Below are positions 1 to 8,344 of a DNA stretch of 64,000 nucleotides, in pieces. The first letter of the stretch is position 1, and the number at the start of each line of letters is the position of its first letter. Location: the NCBI RefSeq assembly GCF_011602085.1, contig NZ_JAAONY010000002.1, positions 310,001 to 374,000 of the forward strand, read 5' to 3'. The notes under the pieces are model-generated. The model did not search any database and was not told the origin of the DNA. It saw nothing but the letters and a program-made list of their open reading frames with translations. A program made the position numbers and the translations under genes. The stretch comes from Pseudoteredinibacter isoporae (GTDB lineage Bacteria; Pseudomonadota; Gammaproteobacteria; Pseudomonadales; Cellvibrionaceae).

Positions 1-74
1 TCCGCATAGCCCCGCTCGGCAAATAGAACGCTCGCGGCATCGAGAATACGTTCTACGGTTTCTTTTTGGGCCAT
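1..74 (-). CDS. TetR-family regulator, N-terminal fragment
   Basis: The 24 visible codons begin at the ATG at 74-72 and run off the window edge. They encode a lysine/glutamate-rich start followed by ILDAASVLFAERGYA, the typical first helix of a TetR/AcrR DNA-binding domain. Only this helix is present, so the ligand and targets cannot be told. It is divergent from the small gene at 520, and the 445-bp gap between them carries an inverted repeat (149-174) that could be its operator. Confidence 0.75.
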   Translation of the reverse strand, partial: MAQKETVERILDAASVLFAERGYA

Positions 75-519
75 TCAGCCTTTCCAGTTTTTCTACAGAC
101 AAGGAGCTGAAAATACTGAGCTGCCCAGTGCTTGTCAAGGGCTCAGCAATGCTCAGGAAAAGCCTTGTGAGCATGTACAAAACTGGGTTTTCCCTGCACC
201 TTTACGAAGCAAAACGTCTATTTTTTAGACAATCTTATTATGTACAGAATCCTGTATAGAACGTTAATGTTTAAACAACTTTGGCCCGATTTTTTCCCAC
301 AATTAAAACTTCAACAAAATGAATCAATTAGCGGGGGCCATCACGAATGCCATGATTAAGATCAAATTATGGCGCTTAAAGTCATGACCTCAAACACTGT
401 ACAAGCCGCCCCACCGTGGTATTTTGCGCATCAAGCAATGAAAATTTGATCGAGCAAAGCCCCGTTATCTGTAGCCTTTAGCAATCGCAAGAAATATGTA
501 CGTTTGGAGGTAATACGCA
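75..519. other. Intergenic region, divergent promoters
   Basis: There is no convincing gene in these 445 bases. The stretch is AT-rich and separates a leftward TetR gene from a rightward small gene. It carries one clear inverted repeat (149-174) and, just before the rightward gene, a strong ribosome-binding site (GGAGGT at 505-510). No other structure stood out. Confidence 0.5.
149..174. promoter_or_regulatory. Inverted repeat, candidate TetR operator
   Basis: ATGCTCA at 149-155 is mirrored exactly by TGAGCAT at 168-174 with a 12-base centre. The repeat lies 75 bp upstream of the partial TetR gene, where autoregulatory operators of that family usually sit. There is no T-run, so it is not a terminator. 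Binding is inference. Confidence 0.35.
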
Positions 520-837
520 ATGGCAAATCAACTCCCAATCATTGGTGATTGGTACAACGACCTAGCCTTGGGACAGATTTTTGAAGTGGTAGCCATTGAT
601 GAACATGCGGCAACCATCGAAATACAATACGCCGATGGCGGTCTGGGTGAATACGACATGGATTCCTGGCAGCAACTGACTATTGGGCCAGCGGAAGCAC
701 CAGAAGATGCCGCCGCCGGTTATGAAATGAGCCAGGAAGACAGCTATGTCGGCGATGAAGTTCTGGTTCCCATGGACGGTGGGAATCCCCTCGCTTCGAT
801 TGAACCCGAAAGCTTTACCGGCTTCGATGATTTTTAA
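520..837 (+). CDS. Small acidic protein, DUF6763-like
   Basis: This 105-residue cytoplasmic protein has no signal peptide or membrane segment. The N-terminal 50 residues (GDWYNDLALGQIFEVVAID, then a QYADG turn and DSWQQL) resemble what I recall of the DUF6763 family of small gammaproteobacterial proteins, which has no known function. The C-terminal half is acidic and low in hydrophobics. The start is secure: GGAGGT lies 10 bases upstream of the ATG. It is a single gene followed by a hairpin at 911-938. Family naming is from memory and only moderately sure. Confidence 0.75.
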   Translation: MANQLPIIGDWYNDLALGQIFEVVAIDEHAATIEIQYADGGLGEYDMDSWQQLTIGPAEAPEDAAAGYEMSQEDSYVGDEVLVPMDGGNPLASIEPESFTGFDDF

Positions 838-910
838 TTCTGTCTCACACGACCAGAAGTCTCACGCTATTTAATAGAGGAACAAGGATGTAACAGCCCC
901 CTTCGCACTC

Positions 911-938
911 AGCAGGTATTTCCTAAACAATACCTGCT
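911..938. terminator. Stem-loop after the DUF6763-like gene
   Basis: AGCAGGTATT (911-920) pairs perfectly with AATACCTGCT (929-938) around an 8-base loop. A T-rich run (CTTTTTATTT) begins only 13 bases later, so it is either a weak intrinsic terminator or an mRNA-end stem. It lies 74 bases past the stop codon. Confidence 0.45.
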
Positions 939-1119
939 CTGTATGGACCTCTTTTTATTTCCTAAAACTGATTCATCCTTCAAAGATTTCGAGCCTTTCC
1001 GCAACTTCGTCAATTCCCCAAATGCGCTCCTTTTAACAGAGCGTATGATTGCGCTTTGTTTCTTAGGCAATGGCTTGCTAAGCTAGCGCTTTTGCCATGA
1101 CGGACACAGCAAAAGAGCC

Positions 1120-2571
1120 ATGATAATAATCCCAACCGAGAAACCGATTGATTGGCGTCGCCCCCCTATAGCCGTTATTGCACTTATCCTGATCAACATT
1201 GCCATCTTCGCCTTTTACCAAAGCGGCGATCACGGCAAATACCTGCGCGCCTATGAACTTTACGAGAGCAATGAATTTGCCCAGTTTGAAGCAGCAGCCT
1301 ATCTGAACTACCGCAAGCAGAATGGCATCCTGCAAGGTGACCCGGAACTGTATGATCAACTTAGCAATCAATTCGACAACGATCCCAGCTCCCTTAGCCA
1401 GGTAATATTATTAGACCGGGATTTCCTCGCCTATCTCAGCAAAGAACGTCATCAATGGATACCAAAGGACAAGCTGGCCAGCTGGGATCAAGTACGCCCA
1501 AACATAGAGCGTAATATTGCCGGCATCAGCAGCATTGAACTTGGACTGATTCCCCAACACAGCAGCCTGATTACCGTGTTCAGCCATCAGTTCTTGCATG
1601 GCGACATTATGCATCTGGTTGGCAATATGCTGTTCCTGTTTATCTGTGGCTTTGCCGTGGAAGCGGCCATTGGCCCTCTGCGCTTTCTATTGCTTTATAT
1701 TGCCAGCGGTGTTGGTGCAGGCTTGATTTACAGTGGGATTGAAGTCGCCTCCAGTCGAGGTGGCATACCTTTGGTTGGCGCTTCAGGGGCCATCTCCGGT
1801 GTGATGGCCATGTACCTCATGCTGTTTCGCCTGAAAAAAATCGAGTTCTTTTATTGGATTCTGATCTTTATTGGCTATTTCCGCGCGGCGGCCCTGTTTA
1901 TTCTGCCACTCTATATCGCTAAAGAACTAGCGCAGTACTTTTTCTCCGACGACAGTCAAGTCGCTTATATGGCCCATGTTGGGGGCTTTATCTGCGGTGC
2001 CGCTCTGCTGGCACTGGTTCAGTGGCAGCGACCTGAAAGTATCGACGAAGAGTTTCTGGAAGAAGACCCGGGACAGGACCCGCGCCGGGAAAGTCTGCAA
2101 AACGTGCTGCAAAAAATTGAAGCCATTCAGTTCCGTGCCGCACACAAAGCCATTATCGAACATCAGAAAGAATACGGCGCTTGTATCGAAAGTGATTTCA
2201 TTGCCATCAACCTGATGTCATTGAATAAAGATCCGGCCTGGTTGACGGCCAATATCGATTATTTAAAACGCAGCCAACGGGATCAGGAACTACTCGTTCG
2301 CCAGTTGACCCTCTGGAAGCGCCTCAGCGAAAAAGAGCGCGATCAAATTGACGAGCTGTCCCGCAGCCAGTTTGCTATGCGTCTACTCGACGCCGGCTAC
2401 AACGACAACGCCGAACTCATCGCCATTGAGTTATTTAAAAACGAAAGCAAGGAACCCATGCTGGCCAAACTGCTGGGGCGCCTGGCGGTGTTTTATCGCA
2501 ACTGTGAAAACCCGGGCAAGGCCCAAAAGTTTGAACAAGCCCTTGAACAGCAATTGCAGCGCAGCTTATGA
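1120..2571 (+). CDS. Rhomboid-family intramembrane serine protease
   Basis: This 483-residue membrane protein would cleave transmembrane substrates within the inner membrane. After a first membrane helix (residues 17-33) there is a soluble insert of about 110 residues, then the rhomboid core. The core shows HGDIMHLVGN (160-169), the catalytic GASG motif (Ser222) and the catalytic His286 in AHVGG. A soluble, charged C-terminal region of about 170 residues follows the last helix, longer than in minimal rhomboids. Its stop overlaps the next start by four bases (ATGA), so the two genes are translationally coupled. The substrate is unknown; the partner gene is the best clue. Confidence 0.9.
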   Translation: MIIIPTEKPIDWRRPPIAVIALILINIAIFAFYQSGDHGKYLRAYELYESNEFAQFEAAAYLNYRKQNGILQGDPELYDQLSNQFDNDPSSLSQVILLDRDFLAYLSKERHQWIPKDKLASWDQVRPNIERNIAGISSIELGLIPQHSSLITVFSHQFLHGDIMHLVGNMLFLFICGFAVEAAIGPLRFLLLYIASGVGAGLIYSGIEVASSRGGIPLVGASGAISGVMAMYLMLFRLKKIEFFYWILIFIGYFRAAALFILPLYIAKELAQYFFSDDSQVAYMAHVGGFICGAALLALVQWQRPESIDEEFLEEDPGQDPRRESLQNVLQKIEAIQFRAAHKAIIEHQKEYGACIESDFIAINLMSLNKDPAWLTANIDYLKRSQRDQELLVRQLTLWKRLSEKERDQIDELSRSQFAMRLLDAGYNDNAELIAIELFKNESKEPMLAKLLGRLAVFYRNCENPGKAQKFEQALEQQLQRSL

Positions 2572-3944
2572 GTTATTGTCGATACCACCCAAGCGAGCCC
2601 GCCACCTTTTATTGTGAGCAATGCCACTATCATGCTTGTCGCAGTTGCACCAATGACAGTGACAGCTTTGATGAGAATTCGGCCCAATGCTTTCTTTGCA
2701 AAAGCCCCATGGTTTCACTCGGCTCTGCTCATACGGCGGAGCCTTTTTGGCGACGAATTGGCAAAGCATTTCAATACGCCCTCGGAAAAGAATCGATCAC
2801 CGCATTGATTATTACGGCGGTTATTAGCCTGATCGGTCTATACGTGCCCTTTGTCAGCCTGATCGCACTCGCCTTCCTCTATAAGTACTGTTTCTTCTGC
2901 CTTGAACAAACCGCACATGGCAATATGACCGCCCCCGATATCAGCAAAGCGACCAGTGGAGGTCTGCAGATTCTTTTACAGATTGTCGGCCTGCTTGTGC
3001 TTTCGATTGGTAGCACCATCGTACTGGCTCATTTTGCGGGAGCCACCATTGCCATCCTCTGGATGATTTTTATCACTGCTGCCCTGCCCGCTGCATTTAT
3101 GATTCTGGCGATCAATAAAGATTTCAGTCAAGCGATCAACCCCGGCCGCCAATTGGAATTGATGGGTGCGATCGGGCCAGCGTATTTTATTCTGCTGATA
3201 TTGCTGTTCATGATGATGAGCTCCGTGGGTGTCATTCACTGGATGATTGGCGAACAGTTTTCAACCATTGGGCAACTCAGCTCAACCCTGATCTCCAATT
3301 ACTATTCTGTGGTGATGTTTCATCTAATGGGCTATGTGGTTTTTCAATATCAAGATAAGCTCGGCATCGTTGCCCACGAACAGGATGATAAAAAGAACCA
3401 GCGCAGTGATCAGCAACGCCTGAATGCCAAATTGGGTATGCTGCTGAAAGACGGTGATTATCAGGGCGCCAGCCACCTAATGCAGGCTCAGCTGGCCCGG
3501 ACACCCAAAGACCGCGAACTGGCCGACCGTTTATTGAATCTGCTGCTGGAAACCAAAGACCTTAAGGCTCTGGCAAAATTCACCGAAGATTACTTCGCCC
3601 AACTTTTTGCCACCGAGCAACATTACAAAATTGGCAGTCGTTTTCAGCAAATTAAAACGCTGATTCCGGACTATCGTCCACAAAAAATGAATCTGCGTCT
3701 GCAACTCGCCGAGCACCTATACGAAATGGGTGATCACAAACAAGCGGCCTTGCTCCTGAAAAATTTCCACAAAGACAGTCAGGATAAACGCCTGATCGTC
3801 GAAGCCTATCAAGTGATGGTGCAATGCCTCGAAAACCTTCCCAATGGCAAGGAACAAAGCCGCCCTTATCAACAATACGTCGACAAACTCAGCGCTGACC
3901 TGAAAAAGCTTGCCGGCAATAAAGGCTCCGCATTTAAACTTTAA
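2568..3944 (+). CDS. Zinc-finger, multi-TM, TPR-like membrane protein
   Basis: I do not recognise a named family. The 458-residue protein has three parts. Residues 1-45 contain paired Cys/His (CRYHP, CEQCHYHACRSC, CFLC), resembling a B-box or zinc-ribbon module as found ahead of membrane domains in some bacterial proteins. Residues 78-265 hold about five hydrophobic segments. Residues 280-458 are soluble and helical, with TPR-like spacing and an LLKDGDYQGASHLMQAQL unit. The gene overlaps the rhomboid gene by ATGA, so the proteins are probably made together. It could be an adaptor or a substrate of the protease; that is inference. Confidence 0.75.
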   Translation: MSYCRYHPSEPATFYCEQCHYHACRSCTNDSDSFDENSAQCFLCKSPMVSLGSAHTAEPFWRRIGKAFQYALGKESITALIITAVISLIGLYVPFVSLIALAFLYKYCFFCLEQTAHGNMTAPDISKATSGGLQILLQIVGLLVLSIGSTIVLAHFAGATIAILWMIFITAALPAAFMILAINKDFSQAINPGRQLELMGAIGPAYFILLILLFMMMSSVGVIHWMIGEQFSTIGQLSSTLISNYYSVVMFHLMGYVVFQYQDKLGIVAHEQDDKKNQRSDQQRLNAKLGMLLKDGDYQGASHLMQAQLARTPKDRELADRLLNLLLETKDLKALAKFTEDYFAQLFATEQHYKIGSRFQQIKTLIPDYRPQKMNLRLQLAEHLYEMGDHKQAALLLKNFHKDSQDKRLIVEAYQVMVQCLENLPNGKEQSRPYQQYVDKLSADLKKLAGNKGSAFKL

Positions 3945-4132
3945 CTGTACACTTATTAAACAATGGCAGGGTAAATTCGACCAAGGGTCGTAGCCAAGCC
4001 CAAGCTAGCACTTTAGTCTTAGAGCTTTTGGCGGTTAGATTTGCAACTATTGGCCCAAGATAGATCTGATAAATCAATAAATAGCGCCAATACGCAGATA
4101 AAGCGGAAGTCGAATTAAGGTTTTATAAGGAT

Positions 4133-6256
4133 ATGCATCCCAATAGCTCTAGCCATAGTCCAGTTCACAAACGCCTGCTCAGCCTTATGGCCAGAGGCTT
4201 GTTTGCCCTATTGCTGCTGGTCAGCCCGCAGCTGTTTGCCGATGCTGGCGCTCTGGGTCCTGACACCGAATCAAACGAACCCCAGACGCTTGTGAGCAGC
4301 CATGAAAATGTAGAGAGTCCTTTCGCCAATATTGAAAGCTGGCGCTACCCCAATGGTCTGCAGGTTTATTTCAAGGCCATGCCAAAATCCGAGATTGTTA
4401 CTTTCCGCATGACTTTGCCCGTTGGTGGCTGGCACGATCCGGAAAACCGAACCGGACTGGCCCACTTCACCGAACACATGTTGTTCACCGGCTCCAAAGG
4501 CTACAACAAGGCCGAATTTGAAAAACTGGTGGACGATCGCGGCGGACAAAACAACGCCAGCACCACCGTTAAACGTACCGACTACTGGCTGGAGCTACCT
4601 GACCACGAATGGGAGTTTGGTATCGACTGGTTTGGCCAGCTGCTGTTTGACCACCAGTTTATTGAAGAGCACGTGAAGGAAGAGCGCCGCGCTGTGATTC
4701 TGGAGCGCGACTTAAAACCCGAAACCCCACTGGAGATCATCAATCGCTGGTTTATTAATCCGGAATGGTCCCGCCAGAAAGATGAATGGACCCAGATGCT
4801 GGGCCTTGAGATTCCCCATCAGCGTCTGATCGGCACCTGGGACGATGTGAGAGCTACTGAAACCAAAGACATTCAGGCGTTTTACGACCGCTACTACGGC
4901 CCGCAAAATATGACCATTATGCTGGCCGGAAATTTCCCACGCGATAAAGTTAAAGCCTATGTCGACAAGCACTTTGCCAGCATTGAGCCTCACGGTGAAC
5001 ACATTCAAACCTATGCTGCCGCCAAACCCAATTTTGGAGAACGTCGCCAGTTTAACTTTTCAAGCCGCCGAGGTCATGTTCATGAGCTGCGCCATTACAT
5101 CCCCGACATGGACCGTAACGATGTGCAGTGGCTCTGGCTTTTGCGCACTCTGCTCTACAACGATTTAAACACTGAACTCAGAAAAAATCGTCAAGCCACT
5201 TATGGTGTTGATGTTAGCTTTCATATTGTTCAAGGTCATGGCCGGCTAATCAGCAACGGCAATTTTGATCCGGGCTTTGAAGAAGAAGCCTTTGCATATA
5301 TCGAAAAAATTTACCAACAATTGCGTGAAGGTACGATGCCTGCCGAGCAATTTGAAACCCTGCGCAAAAAAGTTCTGGATGCCCTATTGCTGGATCACCA
5401 TACCCCCTGGAGCATCAGTGGCTGGGTTTCCTCTATTTTTTACGATAGAAACCTGATGGGTGATTCCATTCCTGACCTCTATCAGTTCGCCAAGGATGCC
5501 ACTCAGGAAGAACTGGCGAGCTGGATGCAAAGTAATATTCAAAACGACCTCAGCATTACTCGCACCTTGCGACCCAGCCCAATCTGGCCGTTGGCGAATA
5601 TGGGCATCATGATCGCGATCATTTTACTGAGCTTCAGCCTGGGAAGAAGATTCCTGATCAGCCCACTGGATCTCCACCAACACCTCTATGTCCGCAAAGT
5701 CTTATATGGACCGGTCGTAAGCATTCTGGGCTGTATCGCTTTTATTTGCATCAGTTTCCTGTTAATCCAGGCCATGGCCGTAAGTGCGCAATATATTCAG
5801 TTGCACATTGTCTCCAGTATTGACTCCTTCTGGCTTAATACCGCCTGGGATATGCTTCTGGCTGCACTGGCAACGATTGTCATTTTGAATATTCCCGCAC
5901 GAATTCCGAGAAAGCTGATCCTGGCACCGGATCACTGGCGTGTGAAATGCTTAAGCTATAGAAGTAGCATTTATGCCTATGAAGAAATTCGAGATGCACA
6001 GGAAAAACATCTATTCCAGGTAATGTTCAGCTGGAAAGCCTTCCCCTGCCGTATTTTCCACTGGGGCTTATTCAGCAAAGGCTTATTGATTCAATTGGAA
6101 AGTAGCAGCTACTTTATTCAAACCCGTGAAAACGAAGACGTGATCGCCGAACTGATGCGCCGTAAAAAAGCCCAGTATTCGGATAAAAACCAAGGCGGGA
6201 CTAACACCGAGAAATCTGAAAAGAAGTCTACGCTCTATATCGCTCCAGCGGCTTAA
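4133..6256 (+). CDS. M16-family zinc peptidase with membrane and PH-like tail
   Basis: The 707-residue protein starts with a signal peptide (residues 15-37). It then has a pitrilysin-type domain with the inverted zinc motif HFTEH (His111, Glu114, His115) and the third ligand Glu191 in the AVILERD helix, so it should be catalytic. A second M16-like half lacking the motif runs to about residue 480. Unusually, three hydrophobic segments follow (about 485-505, 535-556, 575-598). The last 100 residues (from APDHW) look like a small bacterial PH-type beta domain. Most M16 peptidases lack such a membrane tail. The start at 4133 has AAGG six bases upstream. A bidirectional terminator follows. Confidence 0.85.
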   Translation: MHPNSSSHSPVHKRLLSLMARGLFALLLLVSPQLFADAGALGPDTESNEPQTLVSSHENVESPFANIESWRYPNGLQVYFKAMPKSEIVTFRMTLPVGGWHDPENRTGLAHFTEHMLFTGSKGYNKAEFEKLVDDRGGQNNASTTVKRTDYWLELPDHEWEFGIDWFGQLLFDHQFIEEHVKEERRAVILERDLKPETPLEIINRWFINPEWSRQKDEWTQMLGLEIPHQRLIGTWDDVRATETKDIQAFYDRYYGPQNMTIMLAGNFPRDKVKAYVDKHFASIEPHGEHIQTYAAAKPNFGERRQFNFSSRRGHVHELRHYIPDMDRNDVQWLWLLRTLLYNDLNTELRKNRQATYGVDVSFHIVQGHGRLISNGNFDPGFEEEAFAYIEKIYQQLREGTMPAEQFETLRKKVLDALLLDHHTPWSISGWVSSIFYDRNLMGDSIPDLYQFAKDATQEELASWMQSNIQNDLSITRTLRPSPIWPLANMGIMIAIILLSFSLGRRFLISPLDLHQHLYVRKVLYGPVVSILGCIAFICISFLLIQAMAVSAQYIQLHIVSSIDSFWLNTAWDMLLAALATIVILNIPARIPRKLILAPDHWRVKCLSYRSSIYAYEEIRDAQEKHLFQVMFSWKAFPCRIFHWGLFSKGLLIQLESSSYFIQTRENEDVIAELMRRKKAQYSDKNQGGTNTEKSEKKSTLYIAPAA

Positions 6257-6287
6257 TCAATGAAGTAACAAGGTCAGAACACTCAAA

Positions 6288-6321
6288 CTGAAAAAGGCGC
6301 TCCTGTGAGCGCCTTTTTCAG
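6288..6321. terminator. Bidirectional intrinsic terminator
   Basis: CTGAAAAAGGCGCTC (6288-6302) and GAGCGCCTTTTTCAG (6307-6321) form a perfect 15-bp palindrome with a CTGT loop and T/A runs on both sides. It sits between convergent genes and directly abuts the stop codon of the L,D-transpeptidase. Confidence 0.92.
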
Positions 6322-6855
6322 TTACGGGGCAATATAAACCGGCGTCCCCACCGCAACCCTATCAAACAAATCAATCACATCATCGTTTTTCATACGAATA
6401 CAGCCGTGGGAAGCCGCTTCACCGATCAGGTACTCTTCATTCGTACCGTGAAAATAAATATAGCGTTGCCGGGAATCGATGCCCTCACCTTGATTAAGCC
6501 CCGGCTCCAGGCCTTTCAACCACAGGATACGGCTGAGAATAAAATCACCCTCGGTTCGACAATTGGGGGCCAGCCCTTCAATATCGGCTAACTCGCCTGT
6601 GGGCACTCGCCCCACAAAGCACATGCCCTTCTCAACCCCTTCACCGATGCGCTCAGCGACTTGATGCAACCCCGGGGGCGTACCATAGCTGCCCTCCTTC
6701 GAATTCACGCCCGCAGCCGCCGTGGATACCGGATAGCGACGCAGCAACTCACCGTCGCGATGATAAAGCTCACAACACTGAGCGGATACACTCACCTCAA
6801 TGGCAAGACTAAGTTCGGGGTGTTCATTTAAAAAAGTAGAAAGTTTGGGGTTCAT
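6322..6855 (-). CDS. L,D-transpeptidase (YkuD domain)
   Basis: This is a 177-residue YkuD-fold enzyme. The family makes or remodels 3-3 crosslinks, or anchors proteins, in peptidoglycan. The catalytic signature is complete: HGTN near residue 135, then SHGCIRM near residue 150 with the nucleophilic cysteine. No signal peptide or membrane segment is visible, which is odd for a periplasmic enzyme but does occur in related short YkuD proteins of pseudomonads. The gene is monocistronic and convergent with the M16 gene. Confidence 0.88.
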   Translation of the reverse strand: MNPKLSTFLNEHPELSLAIEVSVSAQCCELYHRDGELLRRYPVSTAAAGVNSKEGSYGTPPGLHQVAERIGEGVEKGMCFVGRVPTGELADIEGLAPNCRTEGDFILSRILWLKGLEPGLNQGEGIDSRQRYIYFHGTNEEYLIGEAASHGCIRMKNDDVIDLFDRVAVGTPVYIAP

Positions 6856-6960
6856 TGGGCATTTAATCCAGCGGGTTCCTGTTCAGCCGGCAAGGTAAGC
6901 AGACTCAACTCCCTTTTACCATGTTCTGGAAAACCTGGCCAGACAACACCTGGATTTTGG

Positions 6961-7377
6961 CTATGTAGACTTAAAGACCAATAAACGTGACAGACCGTAA
7001 TTCAAGGCCAAGGAGACGACGATTGATGCAATCTTTGCCAGATACACTGGCATAAATGCAGAAAGGTAAACCACTGCCACAGTTGCTGCCACAAAAGCCG
7101 TACAGGCCACCAGAAAGAACTTGGCCAACTTGCCAGCGTTTCCGCCCGAAGACATATCAGCAAAGGTAAACCGTGAGTTCAAATAGAAACTCAAACAGAC
7201 CGCCACACAGAAGGCAAAAAAGTTAGCCAGCAATATAGGAAACGACAGCCAATAAAAACAGGCTAAAAAAACCAGATAGTCCAGCGCAGTATTTGCACCT
7301 CCCACAAGGGAGAATTTGATAATCCTAAGCAGCTCGCTCTTCAGGCTTGCTTTTGCTTGACTCACCCAAGGCCTCAT
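6961..7377 (-). CDS. gtrA: GtrA-like flippase/membrane protein
   Basis: This protein of about 138 residues has four hydrophobic helices and the GtrA opening IIKFSLVGGANTALDYLVF. GtrA proteins help move undecaprenyl-phosphate-linked sugars across the inner membrane. The gene overlaps the end of gtrB by about 50 bases, so the true start may lie slightly inside: GTG at 7365 has GAGG seven bases upstream. It is last of three genes (gtrII-gtrB-gtrA). The symbol follows the phage/Shigella naming and is based on family resemblance. Confidence 0.85.
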   Translation of the reverse strand: MRPWVSQAKASLKSELLRIIKFSLVGGANTALDYLVFLACFYWLSFPILLANFFAFCVAVCLSFYLNSRFTFADMSSGGNAGKLAKFFLVACTAFVAATVAVVYLSAFMPVYLAKIASIVVSLALNYGLSRLLVFKST

Positions 7378-8344
7378 TCTCAACGTGTTCTACTTGCTTT
7401 TCACACCGGGCCTCATCTACCGACTCGATAAAATACAAGGGACGTTGCTTGACTTCATTGAAAGCTCGCCCAAGGTATTCGCCGATCACACCCAATACCA
7501 ATAACTGCACACCACCCAGAAACAACATCGAGATCATGATGGTAGGAAAACCCTGAACGTCGTCACCCCAGATCAAGGCTTTGACCAGGATAAACAAACC
7601 ATAAAGGAAAGCCGATAATGCAGTTGCCAGGCCAATATAACTGGCAATCTTTAAAGGAGCAATGGTAAATGAGGTTAGCCCCTCAAGGGCAAAATTCCAA
7701 AGCTTCCAGTAATTCCATTTGGTATCACCCGCAAAGCGGGCGTCACGATCGTAAAGCACTTCAGTTTGCGGATAACCTACCCAGGCAAACAAGCCTTTCA
7801 TAAAGCGATGCTTTTCGGGAAGTTGCAATAAGGCATCCGTCACACGACGGCTGATCAAACGAAAATCACCGACATTGGGTGGAATCGGCGTGCTGCCAAT
7901 GTTTTGCATAAATTTATAAAACGCGGCGGCCGTGGCTTTCTTCAACCAACTCTCACCTTCCCGGGTCTTGCGTTTCGCGTAGACCATGTCGAAGCCTTCC
8001 TGCCACTTCGCCACCAGTTCGGGAATCAACTCTGGCGGGTCTTGCAGATCCGTATCGATCACAATCAAAGCATCACCTTTGGATTCGGCCAGACCTGCAG
8101 TCATGGCGATTTCCTTTCCAAAGTTTCGGCTCAAGTTCACCAGGGTGATCTTTGGAAAGCTGAGTTTCAGCTGTTTGATCACCTCAAGTGTTCGGTCCTT
8201 GCTGCCATCGTTGACCAATACGATTTCATAATCGTAATCGCTCATGGACTCCAGCACAGCTGTTGTACGCTTTACAAACTCAGGCAGAACTTCTTCTTCG
8301 TTATAAGCCGGCGCTACGATTGAAATGAGTTGTTGTTTGCTCAT
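7325..8344 (-). CDS. gtrB: GtrB-like bactoprenol glycosyltransferase (GT2)
   Basis: The 339-residue protein begins MSKQQLISIVAPAYNEEE. Its first 230 residues are a GT2 domain with the DTDLQDPPE metal/sugar-binding motif, followed by two C-terminal membrane helices (from about residue 235). This is the architecture of GtrB/ArnC-type enzymes, which load a sugar onto undecaprenyl phosphate at the cytosolic face. The start at 8344 is preferred because its ATG overlaps the upstream stop as ATGA; an upstream in-frame ATG exists but would overlap gtrII heavily. Confidence 0.9.
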   Translation of the reverse strand: MSKQQLISIVAPAYNEEEVLPEFVKRTTAVLESMSDYDYEIVLVNDGSKDRTLEVIKQLKLSFPKITLVNLSRNFGKEIAMTAGLAESKGDALIVIDTDLQDPPELIPELVAKWQEGFDMVYAKRKTREGESWLKKATAAAFYKFMQNIGSTPIPPNVGDFRLISRRVTDALLQLPEKHRFMKGLFAWVGYPQTEVLYDRDARFAGDTKWNYWKLWNFALEGLTSFTIAPLKIASYIGLATALSAFLYGLFILVKALIWGDDVQGFPTIMISMLFLGGVQLLVLGVIGEYLGRAFNEVKQRPLYFIESVDEARCEKQVEHVENEALGESSKSKPEERAA

